Source of the DNA: Actinomyces sp. zg-332
Lineage (GTDB): Bacteria > Actinomycetota > Actinomycetes > Actinomycetales > Actinomycetaceae
NCBI RefSeq assembly: GCF_011751945.2
Contig: NZ_CP064951.1
Span: forward strand, 868,001 to 932,000
Direction: 5' to 3'
DNA length: 64,000 bases
The position numbers and the translations under genes are program-made. How positions within the stretch are numbered: the stretch's first letter is position 1; each line of letters opens with the position of its first letter. The notes under the pieces are model-generated. The model worked only from the letters and a program-made list of their open reading frames with translations. It was not told the DNA's origin and did no database searches. This document shows positions 19,675 through 29,416 of the stretch, one piece after another.

Positions 19675-20592
19675 TTAATCTTTAGAGTCATTTTTATGAA
19701 TATTAGTTACACTAGCCACATCAATCAGACTTTCCCTATTCTTTTCATCATAGAGAATAAAAGCAGACTGTTCCTCTTTAGAATAAAATGTAGTCTTTGC
19801 TCTACGTCCACAATAAATGTATGCAACTATACCAACTATTACTACTATTAGTGCTGCCCAACCATTAAAACGTATACCTAAGAGCACATACGCTTTGTCA
19901 ATCCTGATAAATTCTAGAACAAATCTAATGCAACCGTAAAAAATCATGTACAAACAGAATAGTTGTCCTGAGCGTAACTGTTTCTTTTTATCAATAAATA
20001 GTAAAACGCTAAAAGCAATAAGGTTTAAAATCTGTTCGTATAAAAATGTAGGATGAAATAACGTACCGTAAGGGTATTCAGATGGAGTATGCGCAGAATC
20101 TACTTTTAATCCCCAAGGCAAAGTTGTAGGTAATCCAAATAGCTCTTGATTAAAATAGTTACCTATGCGACCAAAAACTTGAGCTAAAGCTATATATGGA
20201 GCTATTGAATCAGCAAAAGGTCCTAAACGTACATTTCTGAAATACTTCAAAAATATATAAGCACTTAATGCACCAAAAGAAACACCACCGATAATAGCTA
20301 ATCCGCCTTCCCATATACGGAAAATGGAAAAGAAATCCCCATTTGGAGGAAAATATTGGTTCCAATTAGAAATACAGTGATAAAGTCTAGCCCCTATAAC
20401 GCTAATAGGAACAATCCAGATTGCAGTATCTAATACAGTACCTTTTTCCCCACCTCGTAAATAAAATCGTTTATCTCCAAAGTAAACCGCTAGAGCTATA
20501 CCGAATAAAATAGCCAAAGCATAAACATGAATAGAAAACGGCCCTATTTCTATTACGGAACTCCAGCTAGGAGGACTAGGTATATAGTACAT
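19675..20592 (-). CDS. lgt: Prolipoprotein diacylglyceryl transferase
   Basis: 305 residues from ATG 20592. An ATG five codons earlier (20607) lacks an RBS, while GGGG (20598-20601) is well placed for 20592. Seven or so membrane segments. The Lgt signature GRIGNYFNQELFGLPTTLPW is present, as is the conserved HCISNWN after GARLYH. It transfers diacylglycerol to the lipobox Cys of secreted precursors in the membrane. A client in this window is the binding protein at 55.4 kb. The gene starts about 20 bases after the FKBP stop, so the two are co-transcribed. Confidence 0.95.
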   Translation of the reverse strand: MYYIPSPPSWSSVIEIGPFSIHVYALAILFGIALAVYFGDKRFYLRGGEKGTVLDTAIWIVPISVIGARLYHCISNWNQYFPPNGDFFSIFRIWEGGLAIIGGVSFGALSAYIFLKYFRNVRLGPFADSIAPYIALAQVFGRIGNYFNQELFGLPTTLPWGLKVDSAHTPSEYPYGTLFHPTFLYEQILNLIAFSVLLFIDKKKQLRSGQLFCLYMIFYGCIRFVLEFIRIDKAYVLLGIRFNGWAALIVVIVGIVAYIYCGRRAKTTFYSKEEQSAFILYDEKNRESLIDVASVTNIHKNDSKD

Positions 20593-20614
20593 AAATACCC
20601 CAATCATATGAATA

Positions 20615-21580
20615 TTATTTTTCTAAAGCTAGAATATCAACTACGATAGCTATTGAAGCTTTACCGTCTGTGTCTTCGCCAGTTAAATACAATAATACCC
20701 TAGAACCAACAGGCTCGTCAGCTAATAGCTGAGCAATAACTTCGTAGCTATGTTTAAAATCTATCTTTCTAGCTACCCCAGTCTCATAAGTTGTATCTAC
20801 TATTTTACCAGTCTGTAAATCCTTAGCTAAATAGTGCGTAATAGGTGAAGAATTCTTAGATATTTGTTTACCTTCGCCCTTAATTAGGATATAAGCTGCA
20901 GATTTTTCAGGACTAAATTTCTGCTCACCAAAACTAGGCTTACCATTTTCAAACTTTACGTCCACTGGAAGGTCTTCCCCAGTTTTCTTATCCTTAGTAA
21001 AAGTAGTATTTTCAGGTTTAAAATTCTTAGCTTTTATATCACTATTGGTAAGTACACGTAATGGTAAAACATCTATAATAGAAACTTCACCAGCCAATCT
21101 GTCATTCTTAGTAACTGGAAGATAAGTAGCTATACGCTCACCGACACGTGTCTTTAACAAAGATTCATACACATGTGATTCAACAATTTCAGAAGTCAGT
21201 TTACCTGAAACAATTTTAGGATTATCACCTGTTAGTTTATCTCCAGTTTTACTATCAAATACAGTAATCGCTAGTAAAACTGGGTCGTTTTCTTTTAATA
21301 CTTTTCCGTTCGAAGTAATAAGCTTCTCAGTGCAATTATTAGTTGCTAGTATGGGATCTTTTATCTCAATTACAGGAACTGTGCCCAAGTTTCCTGAAAC
21401 AGTTATATTTTTCTTTAAATGTTGACATAAAACAGCAGTTTCACTGACAGTTTCTTGAGGAATAAAAAATTGTATGGCTATAAATACTGATATGAACAAA
21501 GCAAAAAAAGACACTAAAATTTTAGACAAAAAGCTAAATTTTTTCTTTTTCCTAGGTCTAGAATGCTTGTTATACGTCAA
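20615..21580 (-). CDS. Membrane-anchored FKBP-type peptidyl-prolyl isomerase with two FKBP-like domains
   Basis: 321 residues. A basic head (RPRKKKKF) and one membrane segment (about 18-41) anchor it outside the cell. Two FKBP-like domains follow: about 85-175, ending DRLAGEVSIIDVLPLRV, and about 225-321, ending KASIAIVVDILALEK with the active-site-like VGSRVLLYLTG. The first is more divergent, a layout common in actinobacterial FKBPs. It likely helps fold exported proteins. It precedes lgt in one operon. Confidence 0.8.
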   Translation of the reverse strand: MTYNKHSRPRKKKKFSFLSKILVSFFALFISVFIAIQFFIPQETVSETAVLCQHLKKNITVSGNLGTVPVIEIKDPILATNNCTEKLITSNGKVLKENDPVLLAITVFDSKTGDKLTGDNPKIVSGKLTSEIVESHVYESLLKTRVGERIATYLPVTKNDRLAGEVSIIDVLPLRVLTNSDIKAKNFKPENTTFTKDKKTGEDLPVDVKFENGKPSFGEQKFSPEKSAAYILIKGEGKQISKNSSPITHYLAKDLQTGKIVDTTYETGVARKIDFKHSYEVIAQLLADEPVGSRVLLYLTGEDTDGKASIAIVVDILALEK

Positions 21581-21670
21581 CTTTTTACCTCACATAAATT
21601 ATTATTGGTAACGATTATCATACAAAAAATTATTCAAATAAACCACTAATTTAAAGTTTAAAACAAACTT

Positions 21671-22753
21671 TTATGTATCTAACTTACTAGTTTTATGGTC
21701 TAAATCACGGATGACTTTTCTTATTTTTTTATCTGATATTGTTCTTTTATCTATCTGACCATTATCCCAATCTTTAACCTCATCCCATTGAGATCCTTTA
21801 TTGATACTAGCGTTAGCTGGACGACGAGACAAAGTAAAATCTTCATTTTCTACAGCTAATGTTCTAGCAGTAATAATAAAACCTGTATGCCCTATCATGG
21901 AATGCTCTGGACGCACTGCCAAGCCATCTAAATGCCAAGGACGAACAAAAGTTTCAAAAGGATAAATTTTAGTAAACAATCCGCTTTCTTTCATAGCTTC
22001 ATCAAGTCGTGACATTTGTGATGCTGTTGCAACATAACTAATAAAAGTACCACCTGGACGCAAAGCATAGTGTACAGCTTCTAAGTTTTCCCAAGGGTCA
22101 AGCATATCCAAAACTACCCTATCAAAACTGTGTGCAGGTACTTTTTCATACACGCTACTTGCAAAATCACCAACTATTACTTCCCAAGCTTTATGTCTTG
22201 CTCCAAACCACAAATCCACATTGGCTTCAGCAATTTTAGCGAACTCCTCACGCCTTTCAAATGAAATAAGCTTCCCGTTTTCACCTATAGCGCTTAGCAA
22301 AGATATTGATAGGCCACCTGATCCAACACCAGCTTCTAGAACTTTAGCTCCAGGGAATATATCTCCCATTTGTATAATCATTGCCGCATCTTTAGGGTAA
22401 ACAATAGTTGCACCTCTTGGCATAGAAAGCACATAGTCACAAAGCTGAGGGCGTAATGCTAAGAAATCTTTACCTTCTATGGAAGTTATTACACTTCCTT
22501 CTTCTCTGCCTTCAATTTGGTGATGTTTTATGGTGCCTCGACTACAAGTAAAATGGCCTTTTTCTATGAGCTGAAAAGTGTACATACGCCCTTTATAGTC
22601 AGTAAGTTGTACGCGTTCTCCGTATTTAAAAGGACCGTTTCGTCTGGCTTGTCCTAAAGGTAAGGTTTGGCATGTATTAGGAACATTTATTTCGTTTGCA
22701 TAGTCTTTATCCGTTGAAGTAGTGTTATCACTTTTAGAGGAAATATCTGACAC
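21671..22753 (-). CDS. trmI: tRNA (adenine-N1)-methyltransferase (m1A58)
   Basis: 360 residues. An N-terminal beta-barrel domain (about 35-105) precedes a Rossmann domain. The SAM motif is VLEAGVGSGGLSISL (about 135-149), then SFERREEFAKIAEANV and the DRVVLDMLDPWE motif (about 210-221) typical of TrmI. It methylates A58 in the T-loop of tRNAs. The family is widespread in Actinobacteria, usually near proteasome genes; no proteasome gene is seen here. The N-terminal 30 residues are polar and non-conserved, so the start could lie later. Confidence 0.92.
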   Translation of the reverse strand: MSDISSKSDNTTSTDKDYANEINVPNTCQTLPLGQARRNGPFKYGERVQLTDYKGRMYTFQLIEKGHFTCSRGTIKHHQIEGREEGSVITSIEGKDFLALRPQLCDYVLSMPRGATIVYPKDAAMIIQMGDIFPGAKVLEAGVGSGGLSISLLSAIGENGKLISFERREEFAKIAEANVDLWFGARHKAWEVIVGDFASSVYEKVPAHSFDRVVLDMLDPWENLEAVHYALRPGGTFISYVATASQMSRLDEAMKESGLFTKIYPFETFVRPWHLDGLAVRPEHSMIGHTGFIITARTLAVENEDFTLSRRPANASINKGSQWDEVKDWDNGQIDKRTISDKKIRKVIRDLDHKTSKLDT

Positions 22754-22824
22754 TTTACACCCTTACTTTTTATTACCTTACCTATTAAGTAAAACTTACT
22801 TCCCACTAATAACTATTATGAGTT

Positions 22825-23517
22825 TTAAGAAAGTAAATCAATATTTTCACCTGAGAGAATTATATCAATACGTTCAGGAGTTAAATCTTTAATACTTTTT
22901 ACCCAAGAAATATTTTCTATATGTTCAAGCTTACCCATAAATGGTATGGCTACTGTTCTACCGCCTGAAGAAGCACCTGCTTTAATACCAGAATTAGAGT
23001 CTTCAAGAATAATACACTGAGAAATATCTACTCCCAATTTTTCAGCAGCAATTTCATAAGGCTGTGGATTTGGCTTTGGATACTGTACGTGATCTCCAGC
23101 TATATAAAAATTAAAGCCTTTTCCGTCAATTTTTTTTGCTTTTTCAACAAATATTTTAGCAAGTCTTGAATGTGAAGAAGTAACTAGAACTATAGGAATT
23201 TCATTTTTATTAGCATAAATTAGTAACTCTTTAGCTCCTGGTCTCCACTCTAAAGACTCACTTAACATTTTGTTTTCAACACACTCAATTATTTCCTCAG
23301 TAATTCTATCGGAATCAACATCTATATCTAAGTATTCAACTATTGTTTTGCCTAGTTGTTTGGCTGACGTTCCTATAAGTTTTAAGCTTAATTCTTCAGG
23401 CATAACTTTGCCATATCTACTTACCACTTCAGCTTCTGATTTGACCCAAAACTTTTCACTGTCAACCATAGTTCCATCCATGTCTACTAGAAAAGCTTGC
23501 GGATTCTTATAACTCAT
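22825..23517 (-). CDS. HAD-superfamily phosphatase, beta-phosphoglucomutase-like
   Basis: 230 residues. Motif I FLVDMDGTMVDSE has nucleophile Asp12 and acid/base Asp14. A helical cap follows (about 20-90). Motif II is VLVTSSHS, motif III is a Lys in PKPNP (about 148), and motif IV is ILEDSNSGIKAG. This is the layout of HAD subfamily IA with a C1 cap; substrates are usually sugar phosphates or nucleotides and cannot be told from sequence. It lies between trmI and uppP on the same strand. Confidence 0.88.
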   Translation of the reverse strand: MSYKNPQAFLVDMDGTMVDSEKFWVKSEAEVVSRYGKVMPEELSLKLIGTSAKQLGKTIVEYLDIDVDSDRITEEIIECVENKMLSESLEWRPGAKELLIYANKNEIPIVLVTSSHSRLAKIFVEKAKKIDGKGFNFYIAGDHVQYPKPNPQPYEIAAEKLGVDISQCIILEDSNSGIKAGASSGGRTVAIPFMGKLEHIENISWVKSIKDLTPERIDIILSGENIDLLS

Positions 23518-23702
23518 TTATTTATCCTAATTATTATTGCTATTTACTTATGTTGTAACGAGTAGTATTTGAACTACTAATATACCATTTTCAAGCTTAT
23601 AGGTTATATATCTATGCAACAGATAAATATAAACAATAGACGTATAAATGGAGAATATGTCTTATATTCCTTTTGTTTTCAGTCAGATAAACTTAGAAAA
23701 TA

Positions 23703-24536
23703 CTACACTGGAAGTAAGACTTTTGTCATTAATAAAACCGTAACCACACCAGCTAAACCAATGCGATAAATAACAAAAGGCATAAATGTCTTAGTACTTA
23801 TTAATCTCATAAAGAAAACTATAACCGCATAACCTACAAGGAAAGAAACAACAGTTGCCACTATTAAAGGCAACACTTCAACTTGTAAATTAGACTTTAG
23901 AGCTGCTTTAAGTAAAATATAAAATCCTGAACCAAATATTGCTGGCATTGCTAATAAGAAAGAGTACTTAGCAGCATCTTCTCTGCGGTATCCCATTAGA
24001 CGACCAGCAGTAATAGTACCGCCAGATCTAGATACCCCAGGGATTAGAGCTAAAGCTTGAGCGAAACCAAAAACTATAGCATTTGCCCACGATAGGTTTT
24101 CTATGCGATAAAGCTTTTTGCCATATTTATCAGCCAATCCTAGGAATATAGCGAACAGGAATAAAGTCAGTACAGTTATCCACAAGTTCCTAAAAGTTGT
24201 CTCAATCCAGTCTTGTAAAAGTAGACCTAAAATAACAATAGGTATTGAGCCTACTATTATCATCCATCCTAATCTAACATCGGTGTCATTGTTTTTGATT
24301 CCTGATGTTTTTATAAAACTTAGACACCATTTTTTTATGATACGTACAATATCTTTGAAAAAGTAAATTAGTACAGCTAGTTCAGTGCCGATTTGTATAA
24401 TAGCAGTAAAGCCAGCTCCCGGATCTTTCATTCCTAATAGTTCACTTGTTATGCGTAAATGTGCTGATGAAGAAATAGGAAGAAACTCTGTCAATCCCTG
24501 AACTATACCGAATATGATGGCTTCTAAAATACTCAT
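23703..24536 (-). CDS. uppP: Undecaprenyl-diphosphatase
   Basis: 277 residues with about eight membrane segments. The two active-site motifs are present: GLTEFLPISSSAHLRI (about 14-29) and PGVSRSGGTITAGRLMGYRR (about 164-183). It recycles the lipid carrier undecaprenyl pyrophosphate for cell-wall synthesis and confers bacitracin tolerance when abundant. It is followed on the same strand by a HAD phosphatase. Upstream lies a short actinobacterial zinc-type protein. Confidence 0.96.
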   Translation of the reverse strand: MSILEAIIFGIVQGLTEFLPISSSAHLRITSELLGMKDPGAGFTAIIQIGTELAVLIYFFKDIVRIIKKWCLSFIKTSGIKNNDTDVRLGWMIIVGSIPIVILGLLLQDWIETTFRNLWITVLTLFLFAIFLGLADKYGKKLYRIENLSWANAIVFGFAQALALIPGVSRSGGTITAGRLMGYRREDAAKYSFLLAMPAIFGSGFYILLKAALKSNLQVEVLPLIVATVVSFLVGYAVIVFFMRLISTKTFMPFVIYRIGLAGVVTVLLMTKVLLPV

Positions 24537-24625
24537 AGTTACCCTTAGAGTTGTGTCTAAATTTATTTACTAGGTAATAAGTTTTACCTATTCATAATAC
24601 TATCTTATTAATTAATCATCTATAT

Positions 24626-24832
24626 CTATAGTTCATCAATTGTTTTAACTTCATATGGGAAAGAACGCAAAGCAATATACTCAGTCAAAAAATCTTTATG
24701 TTCTTCACAAGCAAGCCAAGTTTTTGTTCTATCAGTGTGTATATTTGGGTTAGACCATACAATGGCATATAGTCCCTTACCATTACACCCTCTTGCGCTA
24801 CAAATTTTATCCAATGTTCCTTTAGAAAGCAT
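24626..24832 (-). CDS. Short conserved actinobacterial protein with Cys/His metal-ligand pattern
   Basis: 68 residues. It matches the small actinobacterial family with CSARGCNGKGLYAIVWSNP, IHTDRTKTWLACEEH and a C-terminal DEL. Some databases name it acetone carboxylase, which is almost certainly a mistaken transfer because it is far too short. C11 and C16, plus C42 and H45 in CEEH, form a plausible zinc site. uppP lies 90 bases downstream, a neighbourhood I associate with this family. Function unknown. Confidence 0.75.
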   Translation of the reverse strand: MLSKGTLDKICSARGCNGKGLYAIVWSNPNIHTDRTKTWLACEEHKDFLTEYIALRSFPYEVKTIDEL

Positions 24833-25099
24833 GATTACATAATACTAGAGTTATAAAAATTTGGTAGTCTTAGGAAAAATAATATTGCTTTTATCCAGAA
24901 TACTTACTATTCACTGCTACAAGTTGTCAGTTCGCGAGTTACATATTTATCCTTGTATATCACTATTAAGTATCAGTTTCATATAGAGTTTATTTCAACA
25001 CAGTTTTCAAAGCATTACACAACACAAGGGCAAATAGATAAACTTATGTGTAACCTTTCGTAATATTTATAAAAATAAGTAATGTATTAATACAAATAT

Positions 25100-26713
25100 T
25101 TAAGTTAAAGAAACTAAATCCATATACTCATCATTCCACAAATCTTCATCACCGTCAGGTAACAGCAAAACTCTTTCAGGGTTCAAAGCTAAAACTGCCT
25201 CAGGATCGTGAGTAACTAGTACAACTGCTCCTTCATAGTTAGCCAAAGAATACAAAACTTCTTCCCTGCTTGCTGGATCTAAGTTATTAGTAGGCTCATC
25301 GAGTAATAGCACATTGGCTCCTGAGGTAACTAAGGTAGCTAGTGCTAAACGAGTTTTTTCACCACCTGATAAAACTGATACCTTTTTATAAACATCTTCA
25401 CCAGTAAATAAGAACTGCCCTAAAATATTACGTATTTTAGTTTCATCCATATCTACGGCTTCTTTTTCAAGATTCTCGTACACAGTCAAATTAAAATCTA
25501 AAGTATCGTGTTCCTGTGCATAGTATCCTATTTTTACACCATGCCCTAGCTGAACTTTTCCCCAAGTCGGTTCTTCAATACCTGCTATAAGCTTAAGTAG
25601 AGTTGTTTTACCAGCACCATTTAGTCCTAAAACTACAACTTTTGAGCCTTTATCTATAGCAAGGTTAACATCAATAAATATTTCTAAACTCCCATAAGTT
25701 TTGGTAAGTTCTGAAACAGAGATTGGAGTTTTTCCACATGGCAGAGGTGTAGGAAAACGTAAGCGCGCAACTTTTTCTTGCTTTTCTTCTTGAGGTAAGC
25801 TGGCTAGCATTTCTTCAGCTCTGCGAATCATCTGTTGAGCAGCAACTGCTTTAGTGGCTTTTGCCCTCATTTTTTCACCTTGAGCTAGTAATACATCAGC
25901 CTTTTTACGTATGTTTTGGGCTTGCTTACGCCTACGCTTAACATCATCTTCTCTTTGCTTAATATAAGCTTTATACCCCATGTTATAAAAGTCTATAGTT
26001 TGTCTAGTAGCATCTAAGAAATACACTTGATTTACGACTTCTTCAATTAGATTTATATCGTGAGAAATAATGACACATCCACCACTATAAGTTTTCAAGT
26101 AGTCTCGAAGCCATAAAATGGAATCATGATCTAAATGGTTAGTAGGTTCGTCCAATAGCAATATATTCGACTCTGAAAATAAAATACGTGCAAGCTCAAC
26201 TCTGCGACGTTGCCCACCTGATAAAGTTCCCAAAGGTTGTTCAACAGTTGCTTCATTCAAACCGAGATTTGAGCATATACTGTAAGCTTGACTCTTAGCC
26301 GCATATCCCCCATTCATAGTGAATTCATGGTCTAAACGGATATACTTTTCCATAGCTTTTTGCTGTTTTACCCCTTCAAGAGTGGACATTTGATATTCAG
26401 CTTTTTGAATTTTCTCCAGCAAAACATCTATGCCTCTTACGCTGAGGACTCTATCTATGGCTTTCATATTTGGGTCAGCGTGTGCTGGATCTTGAGGTAA
26501 ATATCCTATGGGAGTGCTACTTGAAATTTGCCCATCGTGTTCTATATTTTCGAGATTAGAGGTATCACCAGCTAACAGACGCATAAGTGTTGTCTTACCA
26601 GCTCCATTTCTACCGATGAGACCAATTTTCATGCCTTTATCAACTTTTAGTGACACATCTTGCATTAGTACTCGTGCCCCTATGCGTATAGTTAGTCCGT
26701 TAGTCTGTATCAT
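25100..26713 (-). CDS. ABC-F family ATPase (ribosome-associated type)
   Basis: 537 residues with two ABC domains in one chain and no membrane segment. Domain 1 has Walker A GRNGAGKTTL and signature LSGGQRRRVELA. The linker (about 240-320) is long and very basic with RRRKQAQNIRKKADVL and KMRAKATKAVAAQQMIRRAE, the usual ABC-F interdomain helix pair. Domain 2 has GLNGAGKTTL and LSGGEKTRLALATL, each followed by LLLDEPTN. ABC-F proteins act on the ribosomal E site as translation factors or antibiotic protectors. The subtype here is probably housekeeping, as similar proteins occur throughout Actinobacteria. Confidence 0.92.
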   Translation of the reverse strand: MIQTNGLTIRIGARVLMQDVSLKVDKGMKIGLIGRNGAGKTTLMRLLAGDTSNLENIEHDGQISSSTPIGYLPQDPAHADPNMKAIDRVLSVRGIDVLLEKIQKAEYQMSTLEGVKQQKAMEKYIRLDHEFTMNGGYAAKSQAYSICSNLGLNEATVEQPLGTLSGGQRRRVELARILFSESNILLLDEPTNHLDHDSILWLRDYLKTYSGGCVIISHDINLIEEVVNQVYFLDATRQTIDFYNMGYKAYIKQREDDVKRRRKQAQNIRKKADVLLAQGEKMRAKATKAVAAQQMIRRAEEMLASLPQEEKQEKVARLRFPTPLPCGKTPISVSELTKTYGSLEIFIDVNLAIDKGSKVVVLGLNGAGKTTLLKLIAGIEEPTWGKVQLGHGVKIGYYAQEHDTLDFNLTVYENLEKEAVDMDETKIRNILGQFLFTGEDVYKKVSVLSGGEKTRLALATLVTSGANVLLLDEPTNNLDPASREEVLYSLANYEGAVVLVTHDPEAVLALNPERVLLLPDGDEDLWNDEYMDLVSLT

Positions 26714-27155
26714 TTTTCCCTTAAAAACTTTGCATACAAGTGAGTCTGTTTAGTAACAATTTTTATATTATTTATCTTAAGAAACCTTGAAAATTATACT
26801 ATTTATATTCTAGCTTTATCAAATACATATATTTAAAGTTACGTTGTGTTTATGTGAGATACTTTCAATACATTTTGTTATATACTTACGTGAAGTTTTT
26901 ATTTTTATAACTCTTTTATATCTGCTTTATTATCTTAGTGAATAAAGAATGTATACTTTTATTCCAATGTGCATGAACATTTTACGGTATACAAAACAAA
27001 CACTACTTATAGTTATTTACAAGTAATCACCAAAAGTTTAAAAGTAAAATAGTGCTGAAACAATGCTTCAAACCAACACCATTCCAACACTATTTACAAG
27101 ATATTCTCTATATTCTGCAACATATCAGCTTTTAGAAAGTCAAACCGTATAAAAC
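26714..27155. other. Intergenic region with probable pyr operon terminator
   Basis: 442 bases without an ORF, very AT-rich. It separates pyrE (ending here) from the ABC-F gene, both on the minus strand. An inverted repeat pairs 27047-27054 with 27088-27095 (AAATAGTG/CACTATTT), 61 bases after the pyrE stop, and is the likely end of the pyr transcript. The rest presumably holds the ABC-F promoter. Confidence 0.4.
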
Positions 27156-27737
27156 CTAGAATTTCTTCCTACTACCAGGCTTTACTACTTCTAGTTCACC
27201 CTCTGCACATAAAGGACATTCAGCATTATCATACGCATCAACTTCCAAAGCAACAGCAGATGTCAAGTCATATTCCATATCAGCTTTGCCATTTGTACGG
27301 TCAATAATTGAAGCAATACCTACAACTTCAGCCCCCAGTTCTTCCAAAACTTTGATAGTTTCCAAAGAAGACTTTCCAGTAGTTACAACGTCTTCAACAA
27401 TAAGCACTTTTTCACCAGGTTTTATAAAAAATCCACGACGCAAAGTCATCTCATCGTTTTCACGCTCAGTAAACATTGCACGCACACCTAATGCTCGTCC
27501 AAGTTCGTAAGCTACAACAATTCCACCCATTGCCGGACCTACAACAGCATCTACTGTAATACCTTTATTTTCTAGCTTTTCTTCGATAACTGAGCATATT
27601 TTCTCTGCACTGTCTGGATACATCAAAAGCTTTGCACACTGAACGTATCGGTTGCTGTGTTTGCCTGATGAAAGTAAGAAATGCCCCTCTAGTAAAGCTT
27701 GTCTTTCTTTTAATATTTCTAACACCAAGTCACTCAT
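27156..27737 (-). CDS. pyrE: Orotate phosphoribosyltransferase
   Basis: 193 residues. The PRPP-binding motif is VLIVEDVVTTGKSS (about 109-122), preceded by VVGPAMGGIVVAYELGRAL and the flexible loop TERENDEMTLRRGF. It converts orotate and PRPP to OMP. The C-terminus carries CPLCAEGELEVVKPGSRKKF, usual for the Clostridia/Bifidobacterium-type PyrE. Last gene of the pyrBICFKDE operon, 48 bases after pyrD. Confidence 0.95.
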   Translation of the reverse strand: MSDLVLEILKERQALLEGHFLLSSGKHSNRYVQCAKLLMYPDSAEKICSVIEEKLENKGITVDAVVGPAMGGIVVAYELGRALGVRAMFTERENDEMTLRRGFFIKPGEKVLIVEDVVTTGKSSLETIKVLEELGAEVVGIASIIDRTNGKADMEYDLTSAVALEVDAYDNAECPLCAEGELEVVKPGSRKKF

Positions 27738-27785
27738 TTTCCCCGCCTTTTCATTTTCTTTTACAAAAACTAATCCATAAATTAG

Positions 27786-28682
27786 TTATATTATTCCAGT
27801 TATTTCTTTTAGATTTTTTATGCCTTCTTTTTCACAAAAGCTTTCCATTCCTTCAATAATGTCTATCATTACTGTTGGGTTTATAAAGTTAGCTGTGCCT
27901 ACTTGAATTGCAGTAGATCCTGCCATAATGAACTCTATCGCATCTTTGTAATCCATAATTCCGCCCATACCTACAATAGGCACATCTACAACGGAGTAAA
28001 CATCTCTTACCATGCGTAAGGCTATTGGTTTTATGGCTGCACCTGATAGTCCGGCTGTTATATTGTCAAAGACTGCTTTGCGTTGATGAATATCTATTGC
28101 TAGAGCATTGAAAGTATTTACTAAAGATAAGCAATCAGCACCTGCTTCAACACAAGTAAGGGCCATATCTTTTATACTTTCAGCATTTGGAGATAACTTT
28201 ACCATCAAAACTTTATCAGTATGAGCTCTAACTTCTTTGATAATTTGGTAAGCTGAATCGCATTTTATACCAAAAGCCATTCCCCCCTCTTTAACATTAG
28301 GGCAAGAAATATTAAGCTCAATTATCTTAATATTAGTTTTATCTATAAGGTCAATAGATTTCACGTAATCTTCTATTTGAGAACCACCAATATTAGCTAA
28401 TATTTGAGTATCCAGTTTTTCCATATACGGTAATTCTTCTTCTATAAAAGTAGGGACCGACGGATTTTGCAAACCTATGCTGTTCATTATTCCTGAGGGG
28501 GTTTCCCATATACGAATACCAGTATTACCGTCTCTTCCGCCATAAGTTAAACCTTTAGTAGATATTCCACCAATGCGGTTCAAATCCATATATTCAGCAA
28601 ATTCTCTACCGAATCCAAATGTACCGGAAGCTCCGATAACAGGGTTTTTAAACTTCACTCCACAAATATCAACTTCTAGCAT
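27786..28682 (-). CDS. pyrD: Dihydroorotate dehydrogenase, class 1B catalytic subunit
   Basis: 298 residues. FMN-binding TIM barrel with GASGTFGFGREF (about 18-29), the catalytic Cys in ELNISCPNVKEGG (about 123-135), and VPIVGMGGIMDYKDAIEFIM. The cysteine base and the adjacent pyrK place it in class 1B, which uses NAD+ through PyrK and suits anaerobic growth. Its ATG overlaps the pyrK stop by one base (TAATG). Confidence 0.95.
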   Translation of the reverse strand: MLEVDICGVKFKNPVIGASGTFGFGREFAEYMDLNRIGGISTKGLTYGGRDGNTGIRIWETPSGIMNSIGLQNPSVPTFIEEELPYMEKLDTQILANIGGSQIEDYVKSIDLIDKTNIKIIELNISCPNVKEGGMAFGIKCDSAYQIIKEVRAHTDKVLMVKLSPNAESIKDMALTCVEAGADCLSLVNTFNALAIDIHQRKAVFDNITAGLSGAAIKPIALRMVRDVYSVVDVPIVGMGGIMDYKDAIEFIMAGSTAIQVGTANFINPTVMIDIIEGMESFCEKEGIKNLKEITGII

Positions 28683-29416
28683 TAGAACACCACTTCACTA
28701 GCTTCAAATATTGGTCCATCTTTACATATTCTACGCATTTGATCTTTGACTCTGCAGCTACAAGCTAAGCAGGCACCTATGCCACATGCCATTCTGCTTT
28801 CCAAAGATAGATCTATAGGTATGTTTAAACCTAGATTTTTTACTGATTTCATCATTGGATTAGGTCCACAACAGTATATTTTGTCGTAGTAATTTTTCTT
28901 AATTATTTCTGTTACAAATCCTTTATGTCCAACGCTACCGTCATTTGTTGTTATATAAATGTTATCTACGTATGGTTTGAATTCGTCAACAAAGTATGTT
29001 TCGTCTCTAAACCCTAGGTATAAATCAATTTCAGCGTCTATTTCTTTAGCTAAGTACAGCATAGGAGCAATTCCTATTCCCCCAGCTACAAGTGCGACTT
29101 TTTTCCCAACTTTTGAAGAATCTATATTGAACCCGTTGCCTAGTGGCCCCAGTACTTCAACTGTTTCTCCGACGGTTTTTTCAGCCATAATTTTTGTGCC
29201 TTTTCCAACCACTGCATATAGTAATGTAAGAGTTGTATCTGTTACATCACATATACTAATTGGGCGTGGTAGCATAGTTTTGTCTTCAAAGCATTTCACC
29301 ATGTAGAATTGTCCAGCTTTAGCTACAAAATTACCTTTAACTACCATTTTGTAAATATTGCTTGCAATTTTTTCGTTAGTGATAACTTCAACTGTTTCGT
29401 ATGCTTTATTCACCAC
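28682..29416 (-). CDS. pyrK: Dihydroorotate dehydrogenase electron-transfer subunit
   Basis: 244 residues. FAD-binding domain with [14 protein letters not shown]-binding domain with [15 protein letters not shown], and a C-terminal [2Fe-2S] cluster motif [13 protein letters not shown] plus a later Cys (RRICKDGP). It passes electrons from PyrD to NAD+. The start is a GTG (29416, or the next codon 29413), overlapping pyrF by about 11 bases. Confidence 0.95.
   Translation of the reverse strand: MVNKAYETVEVITNEKIASNIYKMVVKGNFVAKAGQFYMVKCFEDKTMLPRPISICDVTDTTLTLLYAVVGKGTKIMAEKTVGETVEVLGPLGNGFNIDSSKVGKKVALVAGGIGIAPMLYLAKEIDAEIDLYLGFRDETYFVDEFKPYVDNIYITTNDGSVGHKGFVTEIIKKNYYDKIYCCGPNPMMKSVKNLGLNIPIDLSLESRMACGIGACLACSCRVKDQMRRICKDGPIFEASEVVF

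Noticed and set aside
24626-24832. Naming the 68-residue protein acetone carboxylase
   Set aside because: Database label for similar proteins, but length and lack of any carboxylase motif rule it out.
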